DNA from: Casuarius casuarius
Taxonomy: Eukaryota; Chordata; Aves; Casuariiformes; Casuariidae
Reading direction: 5' to 3'
Length of the DNA: 64,000 nt
Assembly: GCA_003342895.1 (NCBI GenBank)
Contig: PTFA01000416.1
Location: forward strand, 128,106-192,105
The position numbers were made by a program, and so were the translations under genes. The notes below the pieces were generated by a model. That model was given only the letters and a program-made list of their open reading frames with translations. It searched no databases and was not told the DNA's origin. Positions 23,573 through 37,115 of the stretch are shown in pieces. How positions within the stretch are numbered: the first letter of the stretch is position 1; the number at the start of each line of letters is the position of its first letter.

Positions 23573-25559
23573 GTGGAGTATAGGAAAATACCCCAGGGTA
23601 ACTCCTGAGCAGTTCTCAAGGGGGGAATTGGGCATACCGGTTGAGCACATGTGATCTGACTAGTGGCTAGTCTGCAGAGGAAACAAGGGGCATAGAACTC
23701 TACTTACTGCTAAATGAGTTGTTTCATAGTTGATATGGAAGAGACAGAAGTTCTTAGAACTGCATATGAGGTTTATAGGACTTATACAAATTTATACTGG
23801 TATCTGTAGTACAAGGACACTGGAAGCATCAAGAAGCAAATAGTAGAAGCCAGATCTGTACACCATGCTGGAATGGGTTGAATATTATTTATTACCAAAA
23901 TTAGAATCCCACTTTGGACCCTGGCAAGTCATAACAATTAGAAGCAAGTGGATCTGACCATTTTCTGGGCAGAACGAGAAAATTCCAGCCCCTAGATGCT
24001 TCCCTAAATGTCAAAATGATGAAACACCTGATTTCAAAGATTCTTCATGCTGTTCTGTGAAGTCCTTGATAATGCTTGGAGCCACATGGTCCAAGAGGGA
24101 AATAAAACAGAAAAACATAAACATAGGGAATTCTTGAGCATTAGTAATAAACACAATACTCAAGCAGTTGCCTTTCACCCTGTCAGCAAATGCCAGAGTC
24201 CCTAAGCCTTCAGCATGTGTTACTGATTGGGAGATCAGAAGATGAACAACTGCGAGACACAAGATTTCAGTAAAATCTCGGATCTGAATAAGAATGCTGC
24301 ACAGAGCTGCGTTCTGAACTACTGCCAAGCACTGCTGTTACCCACTCTTGTTTTGATGGGTGTTTTGCTATCGTTTCCATTTGTTTATGCACGTGTAAGA
24401 TCAGTTGGGTGTGACTGGCCAGGTACTCACTTTCCATTGCTGTAATCCAACACTTCTCATCACCTGGAATTTGCATTAAGAGATTCTTTGTAGGACAAGA
24501 AGGAAGGGTCCATGGGCATATAGTTGAATCACTGACAACACAACCTATGCACGAAAGGGAATTTTGGCTACCATCTCAGAAAAAGGTTGGGTGCCTCATT
24601 AGTCTTAATATGAACTACTATGAATTACTCCATATATAACATATGAGCAATATAGCTGTTAATATAACTATTAATAGTATAACCATTAATAATAATATAT
24701 TAATCCTTAGTATGAATGTCTCTGTGTAATAGAGTCTGATCATCAAATCATATATAGAGTACATACATACACACCGCCACCATCAGAACAAGGATCCTAC
24801 AGCTCTCATCCACAGCCTTCTGGAATGGAAGTCAGAGCTTGTAATTCTGCTCATTATAGTATCGATTACAAGGCTTTATGCAAAACTCCAAGTGGGCTTC
24901 TAATACTGCTCATAATTACTCTGCAGAGCTGCTATTCCTCCAAAAGGCAATACGGCAGTCTACTGGCATGTATGTTTGTGAAGAGTGCCTTTCAAATGGG
25001 AGCTGAAAGTCAGCACCAAAGCATCTCTGCAGTCATCTGCAGGCAGGCTGGTACAACTCTCCTAACGCAAACCCATTTGGCTAAGGAACACGCACTGTTC
25101 CATAGCTAGGCAGAGAGAAGGTTCCTTATCCCATGGACAATCCCTGTCTGCCTCAGTCTGTCTCTAAGGCTGATACATCAGACTGCAGGAGCAGCACATT
25201 TCCATGTGCACAGCTTTCGCATTTGCAGCTGCATCCTCTTGCACTCCACCTCTGGTCCCCTCATCACAGCAATGGAGGAGTGAAATTGGCAAGGAGGAAG
25301 CAGAATTTACCAGCTTCCTTCTGCTTCATGTGTCATTTTTGGCAGAACAAATGACTGTGGTGGAAATGGCTGAAAAGCCTTCTCTGGGACACATCTGAAG
25401 TGCACCCTACTAGACAGGCTAGCAAAGATGTAAACAAGCTGAGGAGAATAGCAAGGACACTTCAAAAACTCCCCCAAGGAACAAAGCCCTGACCATGAAG
25501 CCCTGATACTGTAAGCTAGTGTCTGCCCCCACCACTGAAGTAGCTCTAGCTTCAACTTT

Positions 25560-25762
25560 GACATCCTCATCAGGAAGATGAGGCACTGGAACAGTATTCT
25601 GTTCCAGAGAAAGCCACCTAGTAGTGTGTGGTTCTTGCCCTCAGTCTCCAATATAAAGGTGAGTAGCAGGGGCTCCTTCGCATCCCTCAGGCCCACGCAG
25701 ACCTTCTCACCTTCTCTGTAGAAGGATAGCTCAGCTGTGCTGGCAGCACCACCCCTTAAGTC
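25560..25762 (-). pseudogene. A2M-like exon remnant: macroglobulin domain 1
   Basis: Acceptor CCTAG. It reads STAELSFYREGEKVCVGLRD and LLLTFILETEGKNHTLL, then FQCLIF. Family TEKGCVLLSYLNETVTVSASLE...LHCVAF. A one-base loss near 25575 shifts the frame to PDEDVKVEARATSVVGAD. The signal-peptide exon upstream was not identified. Confidence 0.87.
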
Positions 25763-28700
25763 CTAGGAAGACAAAAGAAAACTGGGAAAGAGGTTTAAAA
25801 GCATCTACATTTTAAAAAGATAAGCAGCTATGTTTAAAAAGGAGAAGGAAATTCAGAAGGGAACTGAGTTCTCTGACTAACTGGTAGACTGATACCAATG
25901 TGATTGCAGCAGCCTGTTAGGACCCTGAGGGCACTCATAGGCCTTATTGGCTCTACCCAGCCTCCACTGGGGCCTACCCCCACCCCTGCCCATGGCCCAG
26001 GACCCCATTTCAGCACAGACCAGGGCTGTCAGACCCAGTCCCAGTGATGCCATAGCAATGCCAGTCTCCAGCTCTGCCACAGCTATGCCCCTGCCTGGCC
26101 ACAGGCCCCACTGATCCTGAACCCTGACTGCCTAGCCCAGCCTCGGCCCACCCCATCACCACGGACCTACCCAGCCATTGCAGGGCTGTGTCTGATCCCA
26201 GTTGCCTTCACCAGGCCTGATCCGAACCCCAAACCGTGTTGTCCAGTTTGACCTCAGTCTTCCCTCATCAGCACGGACTTACTTGGTGATCATGGGGTTG
26301 TGACTCACCATGTTCACCAACACTGGACCAGTTTTGATTTGCTGATTTGCATACCTGGCTTGAACTGGAGTCTGCCTCATCACCATGAACTTGTCTAATG
26401 ATCTGGACTCTTGTTTGAATTTGGCTACCATCTCTTGGTCTGCCTTGCTTCACTCGGGTACTGTGAGGCTGGGCCTGTGCCAGCAAGGCCCCTACCCTAC
26501 CAGCCATGTTATCATGTTAAGCTCTTAAGCCCTTTGGGAGCAGCTGGCCTTCACTGCTCCCTGATGCAGGCTGCCTGGCAGTAGGAACATGTGGTTTACT
26601 ACCTCTCCTTTATCTTCCTGCTTTCACTTCTCAGATGTCAAAGGGACTCAGTGAGGTTCAGAGGGTCCAGCCTTAGTATTTGGGAAAGTAGAAAAAGTAG
26701 CCCAGAGAACTACAGAGACTGAAGCAACAAGTGCCTGCATACCTTCCCTACAGAGGGACACCCAGCCTTCCATAAGAGAAATGGGTACTCAAAATACCTC
26801 ATCTCTCAAAGGAAAGGGGCCTTGCTGTTGCCTCAGAAGTTCAGTTGGAACAGTCCCTTTAGTTGCTCCTGTGACATCAGAGCTGTTTCTCTGGTATCCA
26901 ATAATGATGCTGCAGAAGTAAATTTCTCACAGATGTATCACATCTGCATAATCTTTCTGTTTGTGCTACCATCTTTTACTGTCACTGGGCCTCTGAGCAA
27001 TAGGACAGAAAGAGGCACACGGGAAGTCATGCGCTAAGACAAGAAGCATCCTAATATGGCACCTGTCCACTCTCTCTATGGTCCTTGGCCTTCTGCAACT
27101 CGGTAACAATTACTAGTTATCTCTTCAAGAGGAAAATCAGTGCAAAGTGGAACAAGAGGAGGAGGCTTTGATAATGAATATTTCTTTTCTATTTCTACTG
27201 TATAAAGAACAGGAAAGAGGGTGAAATTGGAAAAAAATGTAGTTTTTCAACTAGTTTCATCAAGAAGTTCTCAGCTCAACACTGCTACTGGTTTTCCAAA
27301 ACCCGTACTACACTCCTTCTACAGGCCATACTAAATTACAGAAGATGGCCAGACTCTCCCTCCTTTAGCCTCTTTTGCCCCACGTTCCATGGGAAAACCT
27401 CAGAATTGGTCTTTCAGCTTCCCTTACCACAGTATAACCACCTCCCTGCACCAGCCAGGCACCTGTCCCATCTCCAGCTTCCTCATTCCCCATCAAGGAC
27501 AATGCACAATCACTCAAATTCATCTGCTTGCCTCCTTTCCTGACTTTATTTCATGTGGCATTTCCTTTGCCTCTGCCTAGTACCCTCAGACCTTTGGTTC
27601 CCAGTGATGCCTTCTCCTAGTCCTATATCCTCCACAATACACTCTTTATCTCTGAAGTCACTAAGGTAGAGCACTAAGGGTGCTTTAGGTCCCCCAGACA
27701 CCTCATGAGCCACTCCTCCCTCCCACACATATGCTGTCTTCCTCCCCTTTCCTAAAGGGCTGGAACCAGTTCCACAGTGACTCACAGGACAGAAACACTT
27801 GCTGGGGTTTACTGAAGAAGCAGGGTCAACATGCTGAGAAGCACCAGCCAGATGTCCACGACATTGCTGCACTTGGCACAGCTGCCAAAAAGCCTCTTTG
27901 CAAGGACCTAGAGAAGGATAGAGGAGAGGAGACTAGGCTACTTTGTCTCAGGTTCTTATAACCTGTCAGCATGACAACTCCTATGCCCAGCTACCAACGG
28001 GATTCAGTCCTCCAATCAGGGTCTCTCCTGAAGTGAGGAAGAAGAAAATCAGGTATGATCTGAGACGACCTCTGGAACAGAGCCCAGAGAAAGCCCTGGA
28101 AAGCTGGAAAAGCTACTTTTCTTCTTGCAATTTGGACAGGACCAAATGTCCACACAATAAACAAGTACCGCATGCCTCAGTTTGTCTAATAAGTATACAA
28201 GCAAGTACGCTTGGAAAAAACACATAATCTGCAGAAAACAAGACTGAACCAAATCAAAAGTAAGAAAAAAAGAATTTAAAAAGAAATCCTTCTTCCAATC
28301 CTGGCAATATTCTTTGTGCTGAAATAAGCCCAAACAAAAGTATGAGTTGCTTTTTGTGGAAGAGCTGTCAGGTTTTCACTCACTACCCAAAGAATGCCGA
28401 GCACAGTAGACTGAAACAAAATTCATCAGGGCACAAATCACCAGACAGGAGAAAATAAACATGGTTAAGAGTGGGATTGTCAGAGATCCATTCCACAAAG
28501 CATTCCACTGCATTGACAGTTATGCTCCCATACTCCATAAACAAAACTATCCATCAGGGGAGTTCATCCAGTATCTGTCCAAAGATGTAATGTAGTTAAG
28601 GTAGGAAAAACTCCTGAATCTTTATCTGTAGATATTCTAAATAGACCAAGCTCTGTCTAAAATTTGCCAGCCCAAATTCTGTCGAACAGCCTCTGTACTG

Positions 28701-31700
28701 TCAGTGCCATTCCCAGTGGACCTGTTCTAGCAGAGATTCACACTATGAGGTTTGCTAGCTAGTTTATGCAAGATATATGAAAGAGCTTGTAAGTACTGTG
28801 CCTCACCTAGGAAATATAACCCCACAGTTACAAGACTCACACAGCAGAATGTGCTGGGGTCTTTCCCATATACCTTAATTTGAGGGAAATCAGATTGTCA
28901 CAGGAAAATCAATGCTGGTCTAAACTAACAGTTGCAACTTTTCAAGTAAATCAGTTTGAGCCTGGTGAAGCTGGGAGACAGTTTTACTTCTTGCTAGTAA
29001 CTGGAATGTCCTGCATGATACTTGTGAAAGGGAGTAAAATCTTTTCAGATGCTAATCATTTTAACAAAGAGGGCAATATAATAGAGGAGGAAAAGAGTAA
29101 GTGATATATAGTTCAGCAGCTGGATGAACAACTGTTTTCACCAAAGCAGTAGTAGTTACTGGAATGACGCAGTTCAAAGCAGAGACTGCAAAAGAACTTG
29201 CAGTGAGTTAAGAAAGAATGGAAACAGTTCTCCACTGCTCTGAGAGACATTTTTTTGAAGCTTATCTACAGATTCAAATTTACAAGGATCGTTTGCTTGC
29301 CGAGATTAAGGTAGTCAAATGCCGTTTTACTGATCTATGCAGGTTAATTCTCTTGTTTCTTCTTCATCTGCATGACAGTAGGTAGTCTGGAAGTTCCAGG
29401 ATTCCAGCTAAAATTTTGCTCAAGTCCCTTGCTTTGCATGTTGAATATACGCTTTTGCCTAGACCTATGATTTCTTCTGAGGACTCTTTGCACGTTTCCA
29501 CAACACTATATCTAAAAACAACCGCTGCTTCCGAACTTTTCCAGTTATTTACAAACAGTTGGAAGTCTGAATGTTGTTTAACTTAGTCACCAGGAAGCTC
29601 TTCTTTCAACACACACTTACCTACAGCTAATGAACCAAATAAGGAACTAAACTTTCAGAAATAATGCTCTGCTCCTAAGTTTCTGTCAGCCCATACTAGC
29701 ATGCACTGCTTTTTCCTGTCCTTGCTCACAGGGAGGGTGATTTTGGGGAAGTATCCTATGCACTATGAGGAGACTTCAAAAAAGTTCTCAGCCCCACTGC
29801 AAGACAAATGCCTGAAAGTCCCTCTCAGCTGTTGTATGGGCATACTCACTTGAAGGAAAACCTGATCACATGAATACATTCATTTTGAAGCAATTATTCC
29901 CCCTCTCCATCTGTTGGAGAACACACACTGACCTACCATCATCTGTTCCTCCTTCTTCTTGTAGACAAGTCTATGGAGAAATGCTTAAGCTCTGATACTG
30001 ATTAATGAGGTAACACACTGTGCACACTCTTTCTGCAAAGCTCGTCCCAGATGAAGAAGCAAGAGTTGCCAGCCTGCATACACAGGCAACACCTGCTGCC
30101 TGAAGAGCTCTAGATTATAACAGGTCAGGTCTGCCGACCTTAATCCTCTGGGCGGCGAATAACCATTTTCATGAATGGGCTACCAAACACATGGAAAAGT
30201 GATTGCCCTGCTATATTATGTTTCCATATAAGCTGCACATCTCACTGCAAGTGCACAGATCCATTGCACCTACATAATGGATCCAATGCAGACCCCTGGC
30301 TTTTGGCTCCAAAATACACTCAGGAGCTAAGTAGGTCCAATTCATAATGTGAACAGTACTGCTACTGTTAGCACAGTTCTAAAGGACAGCAATAATTCTT
30401 CTTGGGGCCCTGCATTCAGCTTAGCATGTTCCATACTCTGCTTCCTCCCATCCCTTTCCTCCCATCCCAGTTACTTCTTCCTTCCTTTCCTCTTTGCATC
30501 TAGAAATCCAAAGTTTCCCTTCTTGAGAGGATGTTTAGCTTCATTATAAAGAAGTTGTTTAGCTAAAAACATTGTTCCGTAAGATATTAATATCAGTTTG
30601 GGGCACAGCCAGATTGCTTGTAGTTTTGCATGTGATCCAGATGAAGTGGGCCCACACAGTTGCAATTCTATTGAATACAGCTGGGTGTTTCCATGAGCTG
30701 TGGGAGTGTAAACAATGCCTGATCAGGCATGAAGCCTGCTAGAAAAAAGCTTCCTTTATCAAAGCCTTAAAGAAAAGACACCTTGAGCGTGCAAGACAGC
30801 TTTGTAGGTGTTCCATTCTGTGACATATGGCCATAAAGTTTAGGATCTAATTACCATCTAATTACCCAGTAAACAGGATTTACTGCCTTGTGGAATCAAT
30901 CCAGAACCCAAGTAGAGCTTGGAAACTTCCTTTCTAAACCAGCATCCCAAAATGGCAGGATTGTTCTTCTGTGCTCCAGACCAGTGAATTTCAGCCTGTT
31001 CTCTGCTAGCCCTTAGAGGTCTGTGTATTCCCTTGAGGGGATTACAAAAGAACACTAAAACACAGACCTGTCCTTAGTGCACTTACTTTTGCAATATAGA
31101 ATTCTGCACCCTTACTGGAAAACTTGCAGGAAGATAAAGATTCAGGAAAAAAAGGTTGCAAACAGCTGTGCTAGACCTTCTTTTCCCTGTCACCCACCCC
31201 CACCTGTTCTTCTGGAACAAACACAAAATGATTCTCTGAAAATTCACATGATCCCTCTTTACTAATACATTGTTCATACTACTCCCCTCATAGTGCCTCC
31301 TGACATTCTTGGCTCTGTTGTAAAATACCTGGAATGTCTGTTTAACTTAAATGATCTCCTTTGCTTCCACTTGTGTATACGGACATGGCATTCAGATTCC
31401 TGGGACATTAGAGCTGCTATGAAGTCACACCCTTTCCATCCCACAGGACCACTAAGAGTTTGTTCTCTGCTCTCTAGAGTTATATTCAGTCTTGGTTTAC
31501 ATAAACTAACAGCATCTCAGGCGAGAAAACTATTCCACAATGTAACCTATGTAAACAATGTGATCTGCTCTGAGGATTCCTGGATTTAGGTGGGGCAGGA
31601 CAGTAAAGAACATTAGTAAAGAAACTCAGGATTGGAAGGTCCAAAAGGCCAGAGAGGAGGAGTGGGGGATATCTGATTATGCATATGGCCTATTTACAAT

Positions 31701-33108
31701 ACACAGGGCTTTAATTTGCCTTGACAAAATTTTATCTTCCTATAAAGAGCATGGATTTCAAGAAACGGAAGCAGGATCACAGCCTACAAACTATATGAAA
31801 GTTGTCAAGGTCAAGGCAGCAGAAAAATGGTTTAGAAGGAAGCTGGATAGGTAGAGTAAGTAAAGCTGAGGCATGGTGGCAAATTTCAAGCTGAATACCA
31901 GGAAGTCCTAGTTAACAATAAGACTGCTTAGCAGTACTGGTAAGTAAAATTATCTCTAGAAGGAGAAAAATCCAGAAATGGGCTTTTAAAGTCAGGACAA
32001 GATGAAATCTTGGAGAAACCTGTAGAAGACAAGGAGTGAGGGGTGAAGAAGCAAAGACATAACAGTTAGTTATATAAAGTATTTACAAGGTTTCTGCCAC
32101 GTTTGCCAATATTTCATTAAAGATACTTTACCTTAGCAGGATAGGGAATTACTTAGTCAGGGCTCAGCCCACTGCAGTATGCAATAGGATAGATCATAGT
32201 TAGGATCACAGAAATCAGACACCTCTATGCCCAGAACTGCACTGGATGCAACACACAGCCTATCAGCAGCTAGGAACGCAACAGATCGGGGAGGCATGAA
32301 TTTCTTATATATTTGGCTAATTGCAAGTCCATGAGCACTGCCATAGCCCAAGCAGAGCACAGGAAGTGTGGTAAGGAAAGACCCAAAGTTGGGAGAATAA
32401 TGCATTACAGACCAGTCATTTTGCTCTTTGAAAAGTTAACCCTAACCTGAGGTTCTTTTAAGCCCTTTGAGTCAATTTAATGTCTCACAGACTTGCATGG
32501 GAAAAAATAAAGTGTTTTCTACTCAAAGAAATGTGTATGTTTCACACAACAGACAGCTCCCCAAACAGTGAATGGGGACATCTTGCTTACAACGTAACCT
32601 ATATACTCAGCTCTTTGCACATCTTTTGCCCTGATTCATCTCTCATCCTAGTTTTCTCATTCCCTACTCTTTTTCACCCTTAGCCTTCTTTGTATTTCCT
32701 CCTCCTTTTTCCTCTGCCACTTCTTCAGATCTCCTGGTCAAATGGGCGAGCATTGAGCCTAGAAACCAGTGGGAACAGGAAACTGACCCCTGCGAGAGGA
32801 ACTGATTGAATGCTCAGCTACTACTACTTGAACATGTGAAGATGCATATGAATCCCCCACATAGCAGCTTGGAAAGATTTCTGCAGCAGTCTGCATCAAG
32901 GGCAACATATATATCCAACATGCTCTTGTATTCTGTTCCCAAGGGATAAAAAGTAGAATGATCCTATCTGTCCCCACCTAGTTTCTTCGTTCTCTGGAAT
33001 CCCAAAGCTAAACTAACAGGCTGTGGAGAAGAAGCATGGGTCACAGGATTTCCACTTGCTGAAAAACAGTAAGAGTCAACAGACCTTGAAAGTCAACAAC
33101 ATTCCTGT
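25763..33108. other. Non-coding region upstream of the pseudogene
   Basis: No supported gene on either strand apart from the 112-bp-period repeat listed separately. The first, signal-peptide exon of the A2M-family gene should be here. A minus-strand MASLGLGLTALVCAE at about 26,000 is hydrophobic but lies in the repeat-like GC-rich tract and is not convincing. The rest is AT-rich and without recognisable repeats. Confidence 0.5.
26154..26500. repeat. Degenerate tandem repeat, about 112-bp period
   Basis: The segment catcaccacggacctac recurs as catcagcacggacttac and catcaccatgaacttgt, beginning at 26154, 26266 and 26378, exactly 112 bp apart each time. The tract is C- and T-rich and more GC-rich than its surroundings, and similar sequence may extend left to about 25,930. 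The family is not known to me. Confidence 0.65.
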
Positions 33109-35905
33109 TTATGACTGTCTGTAAGTGCTGATCCCACGTACAGTAATGACGGAGCAGCCTGGTCTCACAGAAGGATTGAGTTGGGATTTCACCTGAATGT
33201 TGCCCTCTCTACCACCAGTTGGTAAAAGTTGTAGCAGCTCTTCAAACTTCTGCTTTGGGGGCCATGCTGCGGAGGATTTAGCTTGTTGATAGTATGTGCT
33301 GTTCCAGTTGGACATGCAATCCATTTCATTAGCCTCTGATCCAAATTTTCTGTGATGTCAAAAGAAAGTATAATCAAGGGACTTTATAAGAGATCTCATT
33401 CTATTTGAGTTCTGTGGGTTTAGAATATCTCTTTACGTTCAGAGGACAGTATTGCTTCATTTCCAGATGATTAGGCTCTTAGGAAAAAAATCCCTAAAAA
33501 ACAAAAATATGCATAAGTCTTGATCATCATGAAGGTCTAATACCATTTTTTTTGATGAGGATGAGGTTTCATTGCTCTGAATGGAGGGAATACTTTGACT
33601 GAAGAGTATGATGTACAGCTTGTCTTTGCAAGCTGAAACAATAGCCACTAAAGAGTCACCTTCATAGACAGAGGAGGAAGATAACAATTCAAACAGTGGT
33701 TCCATATGTACTGAAAGAACTGAAGTCCCATAGTGAAGAAGTTTTCCTGGCTAGACAACAAAGGTAAGAAATCTGTTTGATCTGAGAAACTGTAATCATA
33801 CTGTATCTGTAAGCGACAAGCAGACAGTGCTGCCAAAAGTATCTCTCCAACTTTAAAATAGGTTCATCTGTTCTAACAAACACTCCAGAGGAACTGAAAG
33901 TGAAGATTGTCTCGAAATATTTTCTTCTCATCTCTGAAAAATGTTTTCACTTCACAACTTAAGTTCTTGTAGAGAAAAGCTTTTCAGCAGCATTCGCCAT
34001 GTCTCAGTAAAACAATTTGTATCAATGGATGTCTTTCGGATATGCTACATAACCATGAGCTGAGGAAAACCTGTCTTGATGGAATAGTAACCCCAAATTA
34101 TGCAAAATACCATTGTCTTGGGGTAGTAATATTGAGTTCTGGTGATTTCGTGAACTGAGAATATGAGAAAAATAGAGCTACTTGGGTAGGGCTGAAAGTA
34201 ATAACATTATCTCAGCACCACCTTGTCTCCTCTTTCCCAGGGCACCGTGAATTGTGAGAGACAGTGTATATTAGCAAAGGAGACCTCCGAACCAAAGAAG
34301 TAGTTGCTATCAGTATTGGGCTGTTCTCTTCTTGAGAATAAAGGAAGATAATTTGCATCGTCTTTGGTCACAAGTAGGTCCACCTTAGGGATCAGTATTT
34401 CCAGAATATTTGGGACAACATCAGTTGTTTCAGGATATACCTTAACAAGCATCTTAAACCAATCTCAGACTATACTACTGCTGAAATGAATGGAATCAAG
34501 CCTTTCAACAGACCATGATCTCAGAAAACCTTAAGCTGGTGATGAAAATACACCTGCAGAGATCATTTCAGGTAAACAAAAGCTCTCTTCAGAGATGCAT
34601 AGCCAGTGAGTTTGCTTGACTTATGACATTCATTTTTCAAAGCAAGTTAGCTTTCAAACACAAATGGTTTGATTCCCCTTGCTTGTTCAAGGCTGTTAGA
34701 TAGCATTGGCTCTGATCCAGTGTTTCTTTTCCAAGGAAAGATTCACACAGCAGCTATAATGGTTTTCATTCTTGAACACCTATGTGAAGTCTGGAATCTG
34801 CTTGTGACTATACACTGTGTATCAAATAATGATACTGATGGAAGCACTGATGACTGGGGGATTAGCAGGCTCTAATATTCTTTGTAGGTAAACATTTTCC
34901 TGTTCTTTCCAATATAGAAATGATAACGAAGACTTCCAGATTCTCAGTAGTGGACTGACATTGTGAATATTCTGACTTCGCTGACATCTGAAACAGTCTT
35001 AAGTATGACCAAGCAAACTGTCACAAATATGCAAGCTGCTGGATATCCCAAAGAACTGATGTTTTCATTTTTGATGAATCTGGATCAGTCTGCCAGTCCT
35101 GTTATCTGAAATTTTGTAGATTGCAGAGAGACAAAGGGTCCTTAGAATTCTGAAATGCAAGACCTCAAGCTCTTGAAGGGACTATAGAGAACTCCTTAGA
35201 CCACAGGTGACAAGAAAAGTCACACAGAGATTGCTCATCCAAGTAATCTGGTTCATCCAAGGAACACGTAGCATTTCTAATACCTGATTCTGTCTCCTTG
35301 TTCTTAATCCAGAATACTTTCTATGGCTGTCTTTGCTTTTATGTCAACTAAGCAATAGAAGGCTCGGAGAACATTCTCTGACAAAAAGGCAAAAGGAATC
35401 TCCCATGAAAGTAGCTTAGCTATTCACTCAAAAACCCAATCTGCATGGAGATACTTAGCAAGTGTGCAGCAAAGATTTGTTCCACCAAAGGGAGAGCTTC
35501 TAAAAGTACTTGGGGGAAAAAAAAAATTGGGCCTTCACCATTAACACTGAGCAAGTATCTTCATCCTGGGCCATGGAGTCAGACCCCCTCTTATTTGCTC
35601 CCTCTCTGGCTCTGTCTTACATTTCTTCTGTCTATACAGTTGTAGATTCAACAGAAAAACTTGAGTATCTTCCCTGCCCCATTTGCCTGTATCCTGATGG
35701 TGTAGGCGTTCTTTCTGTAAGACACAAAGATGAAGGCTCTCAGCACTCTGAAAGGAGGTAGCACCACTTCCTCTACCACCATGCAATTCTCAAATGAGAG
35801 GCTATTGCCACCACACTTGGTGCCAAATTTAGTGTTGTTGGGGTACATGAGGGACCCCAGCCTGCAAATATTATGCTCTAGTCCTATTAAGAAAGATACC
35901 AACAC
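33109..35905 (-). other. Unidentified broken coding-like sequence
   Basis: Several overlapping minus-strand open stretches look like protein in composition but shift frame often. Examples are LEILIPKVDLLVTKDDANYL and VSFANIHCLSQFTVPWERGD (34,207 to 34,440), FVRTDEPILKLER (33,850), LLAALSACRLQIQYDYSF (33,800), MDCMSNWNSTYYQQAK (33,300) and CMVVEEVVLPPF (35,770). I do not recognise the protein. It could be a decayed multi-exon gene, a retrocopy or chance. Confidence 0.3.
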
Positions 35906-36854
35906 AAGATGCTTGAAAACCTCAGGTATTGGGTAGGCTTTCTACAGATCCCTCTGTTAGATGGAATCCCAGAGTTTAGAACTAAGTCACACCTACATCA
36001 AATGTGTCTTTTAGTGTTGAGGCCATGCACTGAATTTAGAACTGCAGTAGTATTAGAAGGACCTTTTTTAAAGCTTTGTACAGATTTTTTTTTCAGCTAT
36101 GAATTTCCTCCTCTTCTGAGTAGAATACAATCATGGGAACAAAAGCAACAGCTTTTAAACTTACAGCTGCAAAGCAATTCTAAGTAGTATTGCATAAAAA
36201 TCTATATAGAGGGAATGTACAGAAAAATACATTTTAAAACTCCTTGTGAGCAAATTAAAGAGAGACCTTATGTGGCATATCCAGGCCATATAATCTAACA
36301 ATTTGATATGGGGATAGCAACTATTGCTACCTGCAAGGAAGATCTGATGTATGGTCTCAGCTTCCAGTCATGTAAACATACACATGCTTAAACTACGTTT
36401 ATGTTTCACAAGTCAGTAGTATTACTCACATGCAAATCTATATACCTCAGCAAGTGTCTAAATGACCCAAGGCCTTTGTTTACCAAAAAAAAAAAAAAAA
36501 GGCACGCAGTTTAGCAGTTTTACAAATTATCTGGTAAAACATCCTACTACTAAGAGGGATTTAAAAATAACAGCGTCACTTGAAATTTAATAGTTTTTTT
36601 TCATTTACCATGCAGTGCAAAAGTTTAGATGAATTTCAGAAAGCTTCCATTTAACTTAGATCAGCTAATCATGCCAGTCAGCAATATGAATTTTTTAAAA
36701 ATATTATTTTATTGGTTGGAGAGATACCACAGTATTACTAAATATCATCCTAGAGGAATAAAAGTAGGACACTGAAGAATTTGTCATTTCACCTGTTCTA
36801 ACTTTTCCCTCCCTCTAAAAATAAATTACTGTATGTATTAGCCTCAGAAAAAAT

Positions 36855-37115
36855 TAGGTTGGAACATCATTCTGGTCCAATGTTCTGTTCAAAGCAGGGC
36901 CAGCTTTATTTCTAATCAGGTTACTCATGGCCCTGTCCAGTCAAATCTCCCAAACCTCCCAAGGATTGAGATTCCACAGCCTCTTTAGGCATGTATTCCA
37001 GTGCTGCATCACCACCACAGCAAAGAATTTCCTCCTATGTCCAGTTCAAATTTCCCTAGTTGTAGCTTTGGACTATAACTTCTTGTATCCTAAAACACTG
37101 TATTAACATAATCTA
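36855..37115 (-). mobile_element. CR1 non-LTR retroposon, truncated 3' fragment
   Basis: Read on the plus strand it carries the antisense CR1 landmarks in order: ggttggaac, ggtccaa, caaagcagggcca, caggttactcatggcc, attccacagcctcttta, ttccagtgctgcatcacca and aagaatttcctcctatgtcc. CR1 inserts are usually 5' truncated. The order and wording resemble bird CR1 subfamilies as I recall them. Divergence appears substantial, so the insertion is old. Confidence 0.85.

Larger units (their letters stand above)
1660..25762 (-). pseudogene. A2ML1: Alpha-2-macroglobulin-family protease inhibitor pseudogene (A2ML1 position)
   Basis: Members of this family are secreted glycoproteins of about 1,450 residues. 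They trap proteases through a bait region and a reactive internal thioester, then are cleared through a C-terminal receptor-binding domain. About 29 remnants lie on the minus strand in correct family order. Several have the same length as I recall for human A2M exons (21, 64, 85, 84, 177 and 157 nt). Disabling changes seen directly include TAG stops at 1669, 7842 and 10872, a TGA formed across the 7535/7407 exon junction, and frameshifts near 4880, 6717, 11322, 11385, 11902, 18772, 23445 and 25575. Splice sites are broken at 4395, 7773, 7952, 10779 and 18219. The bait-region exon, the signal-peptide exon and the exon after FVQTD were not found. The neighbour is RIMKLB on the same strand, as for mammalian A2ML1; an ovostatin-like or other A2ML paralogue is equally possible. 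Confidence 0.93.

Noticed and set aside
25877..26080. Minus-strand MASLGLGLTALVCAE as the A2M-family signal-peptide exon
   Set aside because: It lies in a repetitive GC-rich tract and lacks a fitting donor and the expected mature N-terminus.
31880..31960. Possible CR1 or SINE fragment (accaggaagtcctagttaac)
   Set aside because: Short and isolated, with no ordered second landmark.
33850..33920. FVRTDEPILK as evidence of a second A2M-family copy
   Set aside because: Seven of ten residues fit FVQTDKPIYK, but neither side matches the family and no other A2M exon is nearby on this strand.
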